From Bacteroidota bacterium (lineage in GTDB: Bacteria > Bacteroidota > Bacteroidia > AKYH767-A > OLB10): a stretch of DNA of 64,000 nt. Shown one piece after another: positions 55,452-64,000 of the stretch; position 1 is the first letter of the stretch; every line of letters begins with the position of its first letter. Under the pieces are notes generated by a model. It saw only the letters and a list, made by a program, of their open reading frames with translations. It was not told the origin of the DNA and did not search any database. The stretch covers positions 682,001-746,000 of the forward strand of contig JADJOZ010000001.1 of assembly GCA_016713525.1 (NCBI GenBank). Reading direction: 5' to 3'. The position numbers and the translations under genes were made by a program.

Positions 55452-56507
55452 TTAATAGAGTGGGCAGGGTGGTTTAATGCCCAAATGTTTTACTTTACGG
55501 ATGATATAAATAAGTGATAATTCATAACCACCTTTTCCATTACTGGCCCGATCGAGATCAGAGGTATTGAAATCATACGACACGCCCACAGTCAGATTGT
55601 TATAATCGAATCCGGCAGAAGCAATGAAAGCATCTTTGGCACGTAGCCACGAGCCCAGGTAAAGGGCATAATTTCTTCCGGGTAATTCACTCAACCGAAA
55701 TCGTACCGAAGTGCCTCCGGTAACTTCACGGAAGGAACCCTGATTCATGAATATCAATGCAGGAATCAGATCAAATCTGGTGGCAATGGCAAAATCAGCT
55801 TTCAGATCAGTCTGTAATCGCGGAAACATTTTTGCTCCCTCATCAAAAAAGGAATCATCGGGGCGATTGATATGTTGCAAACTTATTCCGGCACCAGCCT
55901 TGAAACGATCGTTCACACGAATGAGATAGGTGAGTCCGGCGCCAAAATCAAAATAACCCTGATTATCGCCACTAAAATTTTCGGAATTCCCGGTGTTGGG
56001 ATCAAATCCGTCGCCGGTAAATTGTTCATCAAAGGTCAGATCGGAATAATTGATGGAACGTCGCACATACGAGAATTGTATTCCTCCCGAGAGGAAGTGA
56101 ATAGAATCGCGGCCGATTGCCCTTATTGCACCTGCAGAAATTCCGACTTGCGTAAGGCCCAGTTCAGAATCACCGGCACGATCATTATTGATGAGTAATC
56201 CCAGACTATAACGTTGTTTCGATTCCGGAAAGAAATTTACCGGCATATCAAATGAACCTGAAAAAGTCCGGTAAGGCACCGTAACCGATTTCCACTGCCG
56301 TCGGTGATTCGCAATAAAGCGGTAATCACCATTGTAAAATCCGGTTAATGCAGGATTTAAATTGAGAGGCGATGACTGAAATTGTGAGAAGTGTATATCC
56401 TGAGCATTTACCCCTGTTAATGCAGGTAAAAACAGCAGACAAAACATTGCAAACCGGATTAAAATACGGTTGGTAACGGTTTGTGGATATATGTTATTCA
56501 ATTTCAA
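55452..56507 (-). CDS. PorP/SprF family T9SS outer-membrane protein
   Basis: The 351-residue protein has a signal peptide (residues about 12-36, ending GVNAQ). The family core is DIHFSQFQSSPLNLNPALTG, FYNGDYRFIANHRRQWKSVT, LSGGIQFSYVRRSINYSDLT and a C-terminal beta strand ending in RKVKHLGIKPPCPLY. Such barrels tether or help export type B sorting-domain proteins. It lies 2 nt after the large adhesin and 3 nt before the OmpA/PD40 gene. Confidence 0.93.
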   Translation of the reverse strand: MKLNNIYPQTVTNRILIRFAMFCLLFLPALTGVNAQDIHFSQFQSSPLNLNPALTGFYNGDYRFIANHRRQWKSVTVPYRTFSGSFDMPVNFFPESKQRYSLGLLINNDRAGDSELGLTQVGISAGAIRAIGRDSIHFLSGGIQFSYVRRSINYSDLTFDEQFTGDGFDPNTGNSENFSGDNQGYFDFGAGLTYLIRVNDRFKAGAGISLQHINRPDDSFFDEGAKMFPRLQTDLKADFAIATRFDLIPALIFMNQGSFREVTGGTSVRFRLSELPGRNYALYLGSWLRAKDAFIASAGFDYNNLTVGVSYDFNTSDLDRASNGKGGYELSLIYIIRKVKHLGIKPPCPLY

Positions 56508-56509
56508 AA

Positions 56510-58835
56510 TTAACGTATTAGAGTTACATTGCCTTTTTTAAAGAATTTTTCATTGCCGAAGCAGGTTATTTCCAGATAATAAACATACACTGCCGGAGTA
56601 GCAAGCTTGTCTTTGTATTTTCCGTCCCATCCTTTTTTCGGATCGGTAGTTTCAAAAACTTTCTCGCCCCAGCGATCATACACACGGAATAGTAATTCTT
56701 TGATAGTATTACCTCTTACATAAAGCACATCATTATTCTGATCACCATTTGGGGTAAATGCATTTGGGATGAATAATTCAGGTTCTTCACACAATACTTG
56801 TTTAATTACAAGCGAAACCGAGTCAATGTTGGAGCAGCCATTACTATCGGTAATGGTTACATACCAGGTAGTGTTTTCATCGGGAGTAACCACAGGATTT
56901 TGAATAGCCGGATTACTGAGGCCGGCAACCGGAGTCCATGAATAAGTAAAATTACCTGTTGCAACGGCGTTTAGAATTACCGTTTCACCATCAAAAATGG
57001 TGTCGCTGGAAATGGTGGCATCAAGCGGCGGAATAAATGATGAGAACAACACTTCAACACTATCTGTGTAGCTACAATTATTATCATCGGTAACAGTTGC
57101 GGTATACCAGCCGGGACATAATCCGGTGGCTACTGTTCCTGTTTGTTGCTGCGGATCATTCCAGTTAATGGTATAAGGAGTTGTGCCTCCCGTAAGATTA
57201 ATGGTGGCGCTACCAATACACAGTCCGTTACAGTAGGCATCTGTTGCATTAATTGTTGCTGCCAGGGGTAACGGATTTGTTATAACAGACGTGGTTGTTG
57301 TACTGCAGCCTGTGGAATCTGTGATGGTAACAGTATAGGTTCCTGCACACAGACCAGTGGCTGTAGCCGATGTTTGTGCAGCCGGATCATTCCATAAATA
57401 GATTAATGGTCCGTTGCCATTGGTGACATTTACAGTTGACTGGCCGTTGCATTCACCGGCACATCCTGCTTGTCCGTTGGAAGCAATTGCTGCAATTTTT
57501 GGCGGAATAATTATAGTTTGACTAATTGTTTTTCTGCAACCCCTTGCCGATTGAGCCTGCAAAATCACATTATAAGTTCCGGGGCCGGGGAATGTGTGAG
57601 TAGGGTCGGTGGTATTTACCAGTGGGGAACCATCACTGAAGTTCCAGCTCCATTGCGATGTTGCTCCACTGGCCGTGTTGCTGGTGTCATCGAATGTTAC
57701 TGAGAACGAACATGGATTTAAATTGTAACTAAAGCCTGCCTGATAAGCAGGTAATAATGTTACTTCACCCACGGTAGTATCGGCACATGCCGGATTGAAA
57801 ATGGAGTAGGCGATAAGTGTTACATTATAGGTTCCTGTATCGGGATAAGTGTAGGCAGGATTGACCTGCAAAGAAGTATCGGCCAGTGTTGTAGGATCAC
57901 CAAAATTCCAATTATAGGATATCGCACCAAAACTATTATTGGTGAATTGCACAGAATTGCTTCCACAGGTTAAAACGGGGGTCTGCAAAGCAGCAACTAC
58001 GAGGGTGGGACATGGTTCCACATTTAACTGATAATCGCGGCGGGTTTTGGAAAGCAATACACCATTACGGTATTCATTAACGCAAACACCAATTACAAAC
58101 TGACCAATGGTATTGGGACAGGTTACTCAAATTGTATGGAGGTTGAAAAATAACATTCTGGAAGGGTGGTGCATAGCTGTTTATGGTGTTTTGATCGAGA
58201 ATAGGAATATTCTGATCGGCACCATCATAGGGATTACATATTTCATAAACCAGTGAATCGCCCTGCTGATCGATTGCGGAGTGATCGAAGACGAAATCCA
58301 GACCTGCACAAATGAATGGTGGTGGCAACTGTGTAAAAACCGGGTTGCTGTTTACGGCCGGTGAACCGGGAATAGTTGCGTAGGCAGTAATTCCAACATT
58401 CAGTGGATTTACAATATTGTTGATGGTCTGATTCCGGCAACATCGCTGATAACCTAACTGATATCCTCCCGGACGTGGAGGAAGTGTTATCGTTCCGGAA
58501 TACCTCGCAAATTCGTAGCATACATCGACAGGAGGAATGAAACAAGGCGAATTGATGATGGGAGGAATGGTATCGGAAGCAATAATTGGCAGATAAAGAT
58601 AAGTGATTAGAGTATTGTTGGCGTCCCAGATTCCAATAAAAGCGGGGTTATCGAATGGAGGAACTCCATTGTAACAGTCGCGGTAAACAGTAAGGTTTAT
58701 CTGGTATATATTATTTCCATTATATCTATAATACAGCTCACCTCCAACAATATGCGTTGCAAAAAGTTGAAATTGGGACAGGAGAAGAATAAAAAACAGA
58801 ATTAATTTACGGGCCATAAATAAGTCGCGAGCCAC
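56510..58835 (-). CDS. Large PKD/SprB-repeat adhesin with T9SS type B domain (frameshifted)
   Basis: The N-terminal part (58835 to about 58110) has a signal peptide and THIVGGELYYRYNGNNIYQI, the form seen in gliding-associated adhesins, ending in QPPYNLSN. The frame then breaks and resumes NTIGQFVIGVCVNEYRNGVL, LSKTRRDYQLNVEPC, PKD domains (YNWNFGDPTTLADTSLQ, QWSWNFSDGSPLVNTTDPTH) and SprB-like repeats. It ends in a type B sorting domain (LFIPNAFTPNGDQNNDVLYV, RVYDRWGEKVFETT). A short stretch normally joining the two parts seems missing near 58115, so a small deletion accompanies the shift. Confidence 0.88.
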
Positions 58836-58928
58836 CGTTTTGTCGGTTGCTCAATATTACCCTAAAATTATAAAATAGCAGGGATTGGTAGGTAAAAACT
58901 TTCAACTTTATTTTGTTGAAAAGAAGCA

Positions 58929-59539
58929 TCACCTGACTTTGACTGTCAACAGGTGCATTTCACCAATAAATGCCTCCAGCAGATCGCCTTTCACAACAGG
59001 GCCAACTCCTTTAGGGGTTCCGGTAAAGATAAGATCACCTTTTTTGAGAGTGAAATATTGTGATACGAAAGCAATGATAGTATCAATTTTGAAAATCATG
59101 TCGGATGTATTTCCCGATTGCACCAACTGACCATTCTTTTTGAGTGAAAAATCAATTTGCTGAACATCTTCAAATGACGATTTATCGACGAATTTCCCTA
59201 CAGGAGCGGAACCATCAAAACCTTTTGCCAGCTCCCAGGGTAATCCTTTTGCCTTCAATGATGCCTGCAGATCGCGTGCTGTGAAATCGATACCAATGCC
59301 GATTTCTTCATAGTATTTGTGAGCAAATTTTTCCTGAATATTTTTACCAAGTTTGCAGATTTTCACCACAATTTCGGTTTCGTAATGAATATCGGCTGAG
59401 AAGTCGGGCAGGAAAAAGGCTGCCTTTGCTGATTCTGGGCTGTTTCAGGTTTCAGAAAAATTACCGGTTGTTCATTCACCGGATTGTTGAGTTCTTTGGC
59501 ATGTTCTGCATAATTCCTGCCAACACATATTATTTTCAT
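58929..59539 (-). CDS. Fumarylacetoacetate hydrolase family protein, frameshifted
   Basis: The start is ATG 59537-59539 (MKIICVGRNYAEHAKELNNP, then QPVIFLKPETA). The frame shifts near 59415 and continues LPDFSADIHYETEIVVKICK, GIGIDFTARDLQASLKAKGL, WELAKGFDGSAPVGKFV and LIFTGTPKGVGPVVKGDLLE. About 203 residues, a normal small FAH-family hydrolase or isomerase with the metal-binding E-x-E region (ETEIVV). Substrate unknown. Its start overlaps the upstream GT2 stop by ATGA. Confidence 0.87.
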
Positions 59540-60563
59540 GACTTTTTTATTGAAGGATCGAAATGCAATTCACTGAATTTTTTCTTCTTAAGAATGAAAT
59601 ATTCCCAGGCAATATTTCCCTTGTAAATAGTTTGTTCTTCATTTCTGATAGCACCTTCGCGACGTTTGTACATGCCTTTCAAAACACGTTCATAGAAATG
59701 AAAGTGAGCTTTCAGCACAGCCAGGCAATCGCCAATTCCGCCTTGCAATAAAAACTTAAATCCTGCCACACCATCCAGTAAGAGGCGCACCACAATTACC
59801 GGAATGAGTCGGCTTGAAGGTAAATTTTTATAGAGCATGGAAAGATTATTCCGAAAGTTCAGATATGTTTTTCTGGGATTGTTTTTTGGTAAAGTGGCAC
59901 CCCCTACATGATATACGGTAGCATCGGGTACGCAAAAAATATCATACCCCATATTTCGGATTCTCCAGCACAAATCAATTTCTTCCATATGGGCAAAGAA
60001 GTGATCATCGAATCCACCCGCTTTTTTAAAAACAGATGACCTGATCATCATGCAAGCTCCGGAAGCCCAGAAAACCGGTGTGGGGGTATTGTATTGGCCT
60101 TTATCTATCTCGAGATCTCCAAATATCCGGCCTCTGCAAAACGGGTATCCGAAAGCATCAATAAATCCTCCGGCAGCACCTGCATATTCAAACTGCTCAG
60201 GGTGTTTATGCCATCTCAATTTAGGCTGGCACACGGCTGTGGCCGGATGTTGATCCATGTAACTAATCAGTGGTTCGAGCCACCCGGATGTGACTTCTAC
60301 ATCGGAGTTAAGCAGCAAGAAGTATTCGGCATCCACTTTTTGAAGTGCATCGTTATAACCCTTAGCATAACCTTCATTGACAGGATTTTCAACTATTACT
60401 ACTTCCAGATGCGTGGTTTTTAACCAGGAAACGGAACCATCAGTAGAAGCATTATCAGCAACAATCACGGTCGCAACATTTCTGCTATGTGCTATTACTC
60501 CGGGAAGAAACTGTTCCATCAGCTTTTCCCATTCCAGTTAAGAATAACAACAGCAGTTTTCAA
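59536..60563 (-). CDS. Family 2 glycosyltransferase (rhamnosyltransferase-like), frameshifted at start
   Basis: The long frame starts at ATG 60519 (MEQFLPGVIAHSRNVATVIV), but the natural N-terminus KTAVVILNWNGK lies just upstream in another frame, probably from TTG 60561-60563, broken by a missing A. Motifs: VADNASTDGSVSWL, YFLLLNSDVEV (DxD-type), WASGACMMIRSSVFKKAGGF and HMEEIDLCWRIRNMGYDI. It is a cytoplasmic or peripheral glycan-assembly enzyme with sugar unknown. It is coupled to the FAH-family gene. Confidence 0.87.
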
Positions 60564-60756
60564 ATGCAGTATTTATTGGTCAAAAATAGTGAAGCGCAAA
60601 ATTAACAATCCCTGCTTCATACCAATCAGGAAATCCGAAATTACATGGAATAATATACCAATGTTTGAAATAACCTTGTGATTGCAGGGGAGTTAGGGGT
60701 AATCTCACCCGTTTCCATCCTGCCAAAGCAGCTAAAACAATAAGCCTGTAAAATGA

Positions 60757-62229
60757 TTATTTCGGATTGCTGAAATTTTCTCCTGCTTTATTTCCGAAAT
60801 AATCGGCGCCTTTATTTTTTTCATCAAAATCGAGGCTTTGGGTATCTCTTTTATAAATTTCGAGTTCCCAGCGATCGTTGTTTGGTTCGCCTTGCGCATC
60901 GGAATGTAACAACATAAAATCGTTCGTTACCAGATCCGGATTATAGAAAACAAATTTGCGATTCGATTGCTGACCGATTTTATAATAGTGCCATACTTCA
61001 TAAGGATATGCACTTGGCTCATTATAACTTTTGGTGATGGTATTCGGAGGTCCGTATTTGAGATAAACCCGGCCCCTTTCTGTGGTGTATCCTTTGGCAA
61101 TTCTGGTTCCGAAATCATTGTTCACACGCATCACTTCTATGCGGTAATCCATCCAGGCCTTCTCAGGATTTACAGGGCTTCGCTTCGTCCAGAAATCATA
61201 GAAAAACTGCTGCATGATTTTTACATCTGCCAGCTTCATCTGATTGGCCAGAAATGTCTGCTCTAACTGATTGGCAATAGGAGTAAGCGAATGGATGTAA
61301 TCAATGAGGGAATCTTTATTGGTGATGGCAGATGCAAAAGTATTTGCGACATCGCGTTGCTGAAAATTATCTGTTTCAGGCAGCGTGACTACGTTGCTTC
61401 GCTGAATGAAAGTAGAATTTGTAGCAATTAGTTCATTTTGCTGATTCCTGACTTCAATTACTAAATTGTAGTTTCCGGATGGCAGATCAGTGATCGGTAT
61501 TTCGCGCAATAATACATTTACTTTTTCAAGATTTTGTTTCACGAAACCTCTCATGGCTTCTATAACACGCTTCGATTCCGCTGTTTCAATGAAGTAACTT
61601 AATAAATATGGTGATCCACTCATTACTTTGTCTGTGTTATAGACTTCAGCATAAAATTTTACAGATTTATTATTGGTGTTAAAGAAATTATCTGCGAAAG
61701 GGATCAAATCAAAACCACTCTTCGAAAGTATCCCAGGAGTTACTGTTTTGGAGTACGATTCAATGAGCTCAATATCTGAAATGGCAACTATATTATTGTA
61801 ATATTCAATGGTAACCGGTTGCGTCACATTGTAGGGTTTCTCAGGAGTGTTTTTGTCGCGGATTAACAATTCCAGTGCATATTTCCCATTGGGTAACTGA
61901 ACCCGTTGCTGATCCAGGAAACTAAAATCCAGATTTATGGTGTCTTTAACTTCCGGACTCAACAAATTGTATTTGTCAGCATGACGAATTCCATCAGCAT
62001 CCTTATAAGTAACAGCTATTTCAATTGCTCCCTGAAACATGCCATTGGCATTTTTGGCATAAACCACACTTTTGCCGTTCACCGACAGATACGTTTCGAT
62101 ATACGGACCATTTTCAGGCGAGTAAAAAGTCTTGAATGAAAATAGTGCCTGAAGATTTTTTGCATTTCCCACCGTTAAATTGAGGGAAATAAGTGCTGCC
62201 AATACTAAAATACGCTTCATAGGGTTCAA
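60757..62229 (-). CDS. GWxTD domain-containing protein
   Basis: The 490-residue protein has a signal peptide (residues about 4-23; MKRILVLAALISLNLTVGNA, with M4 a likely alternative start). A beta-rich N-terminal half precedes the C-terminal GWxTD domain (FFYDFWTKRSPVNPEKAWMD, YRIEVMRVNNDFGTRIAKGY, TERGRVYLKYGPPNTITKSY). The family is widespread in Bacteroidota, periplasmic and of unknown role. Confidence 0.9.
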   Translation of the reverse strand: MNPMKRILVLAALISLNLTVGNAKNLQALFSFKTFYSPENGPYIETYLSVNGKSVVYAKNANGMFQGAIEIAVTYKDADGIRHADKYNLLSPEVKDTINLDFSFLDQQRVQLPNGKYALELLIRDKNTPEKPYNVTQPVTIEYYNNIVAISDIELIESYSKTVTPGILSKSGFDLIPFADNFFNTNNKSVKFYAEVYNTDKVMSGSPYLLSYFIETAESKRVIEAMRGFVKQNLEKVNVLLREIPITDLPSGNYNLVIEVRNQQNELIATNSTFIQRSNVVTLPETDNFQQRDVANTFASAITNKDSLIDYIHSLTPIANQLEQTFLANQMKLADVKIMQQFFYDFWTKRSPVNPEKAWMDYRIEVMRVNNDFGTRIAKGYTTERGRVYLKYGPPNTITKSYNEPSAYPYEVWHYYKIGQQSNRKFVFYNPDLVTNDFMLLHSDAQGEPNNDRWELEIYKRDTQSLDFDEKNKGADYFGNKAGENFSNPK

Positions 62230-62433
62230 TTTAGAATGCTAAATTAAGCATTTTGAACCATTTTTATTGACATAATAATGTCATTTTTTCATTTTCTCTA
62301 AGGGTTTTCCCTGAGAAGGGGTTTAAACGGTAAAAGATAGTCGTACCAAGGGTTCTAGACCATTTTCAGGTGCATTTTATGCTGTACTGAGGGTGCTTTT
62401 TGAAAATTGTTAATATTTTTTTGAATCATAGCA

Positions 62434-62462
62434 TTGAAAGTAACAAAAACCGTGTAATTTTG
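62434..62462 (+). promoter_or_regulatory. Promoter of the small RNA
   Basis: TTG at 62434-62436 and TAATTTTG at 62455-62462, 18 bp apart, match the Bacteroidota -33/-7 consensus. The start would fall at about 62468, just before the RNA closing stem. Confidence 0.7.
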
Positions 62463-62467
62463 CTTCC

Positions 62468-62625
62468 GGCCATTTGGGCAGAGTGGCTGAGTACATGCCG
62501 GGGAGTGGGACTTTTGTTCCACCTCCGGTTTCCTATAATCTGACCCGAAATAACTCCCCTGGATAGGTGCAAACCTTCCTAATTTTCTGCCCGATCCCGG
62601 TCCTTGCGACCGGGATTTTTGTTTT
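62468..62625 (+). ncRNA. Structured small RNA, family not assigned (6S-like candidate)
   Basis: GGGCAGA at 62476-62482 pairs with TCTGCCC at 62586-62592, closing an RNA of about 117 nt. Inside are a hairpin (CCGGGG-A-GUGGGA with UUCCAC-CUCCGG, about 62498-62527) and a GCAA-tetraloop hairpin (GGAUAGGU with ACCUUCC, about 62561-62579). It has its own promoter and a strong terminator and no reading frame. The long closed rod with open internal regions is compatible with a 6S-type RNA, but the family is a guess. It lacks the SRP motif GGAAGNAGC and a tRNA T-loop. Confidence 0.65.
62594..62625 (+). terminator. Terminator of the small RNA
   Basis: ATCCCGGTC-CTTGC-GACCGGGAT is a perfect 9-bp stem (62594-62616) followed by TTTTGTTTT. 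Confidence 0.85.
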
Positions 62626-62726
62626 CAGGAGTTTTAAAGTCATTTCCTGAACTTAAGATTTGCCGGGTAATGGTTTTTATTTACTTTTAGCTATCGATTT
62701 CATGTCGCACATCTAAAAACTGAATC

Positions 62727-64000
62727 ATGACTCCAAAAATTTTACTCCCGTTCTTACTCATTCTAATCTCCTTTTCGGCCAACGCACAGAAGTATGGCAA
62801 CACCTGGTATTTTGGCGATAAAGCCGGCATGCATTTCAATAACTGTAATCCCATTCCAGTTCCTACCAGTAACATCGATGGTTTTGAATGTTGCGCCACG
62901 TACAACGATACTTCCGGTCAGGTGTTGTTTGATACGAATGGTGAGAAAGTGTGGAACCGCCTGAATAATGTGATGCCAAACGGACAAATTTCTTCCAGTG
63001 GAAGTACTAAAAGTCAGACCATCATTATTCCTTTCCCGGGATCCGATTCACTATACTACATAATCACTACCTGTATTCAGGGACAACCTGCATCAGTGTC
63101 CGAATTTCATATTGTGGATATGAGTCTGAATAATGGATATGGCGATGTTTCAAGTAAAAATAATCAGCTCACCACTGCCGTTCCTACCGAACAAGTTGCA
63201 GCTACGTATCATGCGAATGGCACCGATATCTGGTTGGTTTTACATGAATACCTGACAAATAATTTTCTCGTCTTTCATGTTACTCCCGCCGGAATACCTG
63301 CTTTCCCGCAATATTATCCGGTTGGTACCGGCCTGCTCCCTTGTTCGAGTAATATGAATGCACGCGGACAAATTAAGTTTTCTCCCGATGGGAGCAAACT
63401 TGCCATTAATGGTAATGGTGTTGGGAATGATAACCTTTCAAACCTTCTTTCTCTTTACGATTTCGATATCAATACCGGTGTGGTCTCGAATCCCATTGAT
63501 TTGCCATTCAGCCGAGGCGATTTTTCACTTTCGTTTTCACCTGATAACACCAAATTGTATGGTGCTACCTGGAAGGCATTTAATTTTACTGCAAGCGATT
63601 ATAACATTCTTTATCAGTTCGATTTATCGAGTGGGGTGCCATCAACTATTATTAATTCGAAAGTAATATTAGATTCTATACCGATTCCGCAGTCTTTTGG
63701 CGATATGAAACTAGGTCCCGATGGCAGAATTTATATCGCCCGCAATAATTCTGATTTCCTCGATGTAATTCGTTTCCCCAATGTAGCTGGTGCCGGCTGT
63801 ACCTATGTAGAATACGATTTTCACCTTGGCGGGAAAACTTCCACATTCGGACTGAACAATTACATTGAATACCGCAATTACTGTGACAATACGGTTTCAG
63901 TAAATGAAGTTAACGGGAAGGTAAAACCACAACTTTATCCGAATCCGGTTAATTCATTGACACACCTGAAACTGAATGTTGTTGTTGCAGATGCAACTAT
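62727..64000 (+). CDS. Secreted PD40-like protein with T9SS type A domain (runs off window)
   Basis: The frame from ATG 62727 is open to the end, about 424 codons. Signal peptide (MTPKILLPFLLILISFSANA), then YGNTWYFGDKAGMHFNNCNP, typical of propeller-like proteins paired with type A or B sorting domains. The body has SPDGSKLAINGNG and LGPDGRIYIARNNSD units. The sorting domain starts near the window edge (KVKPQLYPNPVNSLTHLKLN). No frameshift is seen. Confidence 0.85.
   Translation, partial: MTPKILLPFLLILISFSANAQKYGNTWYFGDKAGMHFNNCNPIPVPTSNIDGFECCATYNDTSGQVLFDTNGEKVWNRLNNVMPNGQISSSGSTKSQTIIIPFPGSDSLYYIITTCIQGQPASVSEFHIVDMSLNNGYGDVSSKNNQLTTAVPTEQVAATYHANGTDIWLVLHEYLTNNFLVFHVTPAGIPAFPQYYPVGTGLLPCSSNMNARGQIKFSPDGSKLAINGNGVGNDNLSNLLSLYDFDINTGVVSNPIDLPFSRGDFSLSFSPDNTKLYGATWKAFNFTASDYNILYQFDLSSGVPSTIINSKVILDSIPIPQSFGDMKLGPDGRIYIARNNSDFLDVIRFPNVAGAGCTYVEYDFHLGGKTSTFGLNNYIEYRNYCDNTVSVNEVNGKVKPQLYPNPVNSLTHLKLNVVVADAT

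Noticed and set aside
62476..62592. tRNA or SRP RNA
   Set aside because: GTGGCTGAG recalls a serine tRNA D-arm, but there is no T-loop or acceptor end, and the SRP GGAAG...AGCAGC motif is absent.

Overview
This window is a chromosomal segment from a Bacteroidota bacterium, probably an uncultured or environmental lineage. The evidence is type IX secretion (T9SS) sorting domains of types A and B, PorP/SprF and PD40-OmpA partners, SprB-like repeats, leucine dehydrogenase, GWxTD, DUF3276, DUF1573 and DUF4199 proteins, the linked set nusB-DUF1573-yajC-ybbR-coaE, and TAnnTTTG -7 promoter elements.

Layout. About 1-21.5 kb is an accessory, defence-rich island: a partial Fic gene, HigA/HigBA toxin-antitoxin genes, a Panacea-type antitoxin, and a T9SS propeller gene split by an IS1634-family element with a 138-bp target duplication. 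These are followed by two minus-strand defence blocks. Block 1 (9.5-12.1 kb) is Kiwa (KwaA, KwaB) plus a coupled HEPN protein. Block 2 (13.1-20.9 kb) is an ABC-three-component system (effector, middle component, Rad50-like ATPase), then an asparaginase-like enzyme, an asparaginase-like pseudoenzyme and a RelA/SpoT-type alarmone synthetase. Both blocks have a 195-bp repeat on their upstream side and a second related repeat about 15 nt after their last stop codon, so they look like exchangeable cassettes. Fragments of T9SS C-terminal coding sequence lie scattered between the accessory genes.

From 21.9 kb the window is mostly core genome: a T9SS subtilase, mnmA, a toxin-antitoxin-SecB-like chaperone (TAC) locus at 26.4-27.8 kb with a clear promoter and palindromic operator, glycosyltransferases, NAD(P)HX repair, an MBL exonuclease, the coaE-ybbR-yajC-DUF1573-nusB cluster, leucine dehydrogenase, phosphate transport, an ABC exporter, rpoD, a hybrid histidine kinase and a T9SS type-B adhesin operon with PorP and OmpA partners (51.8-58.8 kb). 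A structured small RNA with its own promoter and terminator sits at 62.47-62.62 kb.

Quality warning. Many genes, including the essential rpoD, carry single-base frameshifts, most of them at A or T runs. A purine-only low-complexity block fills 27.84-28.31 kb. These look like sequencing or assembly errors. I therefore describe broken genes over their full inferred span, and frameshifts here should not be read as natural inactivation.
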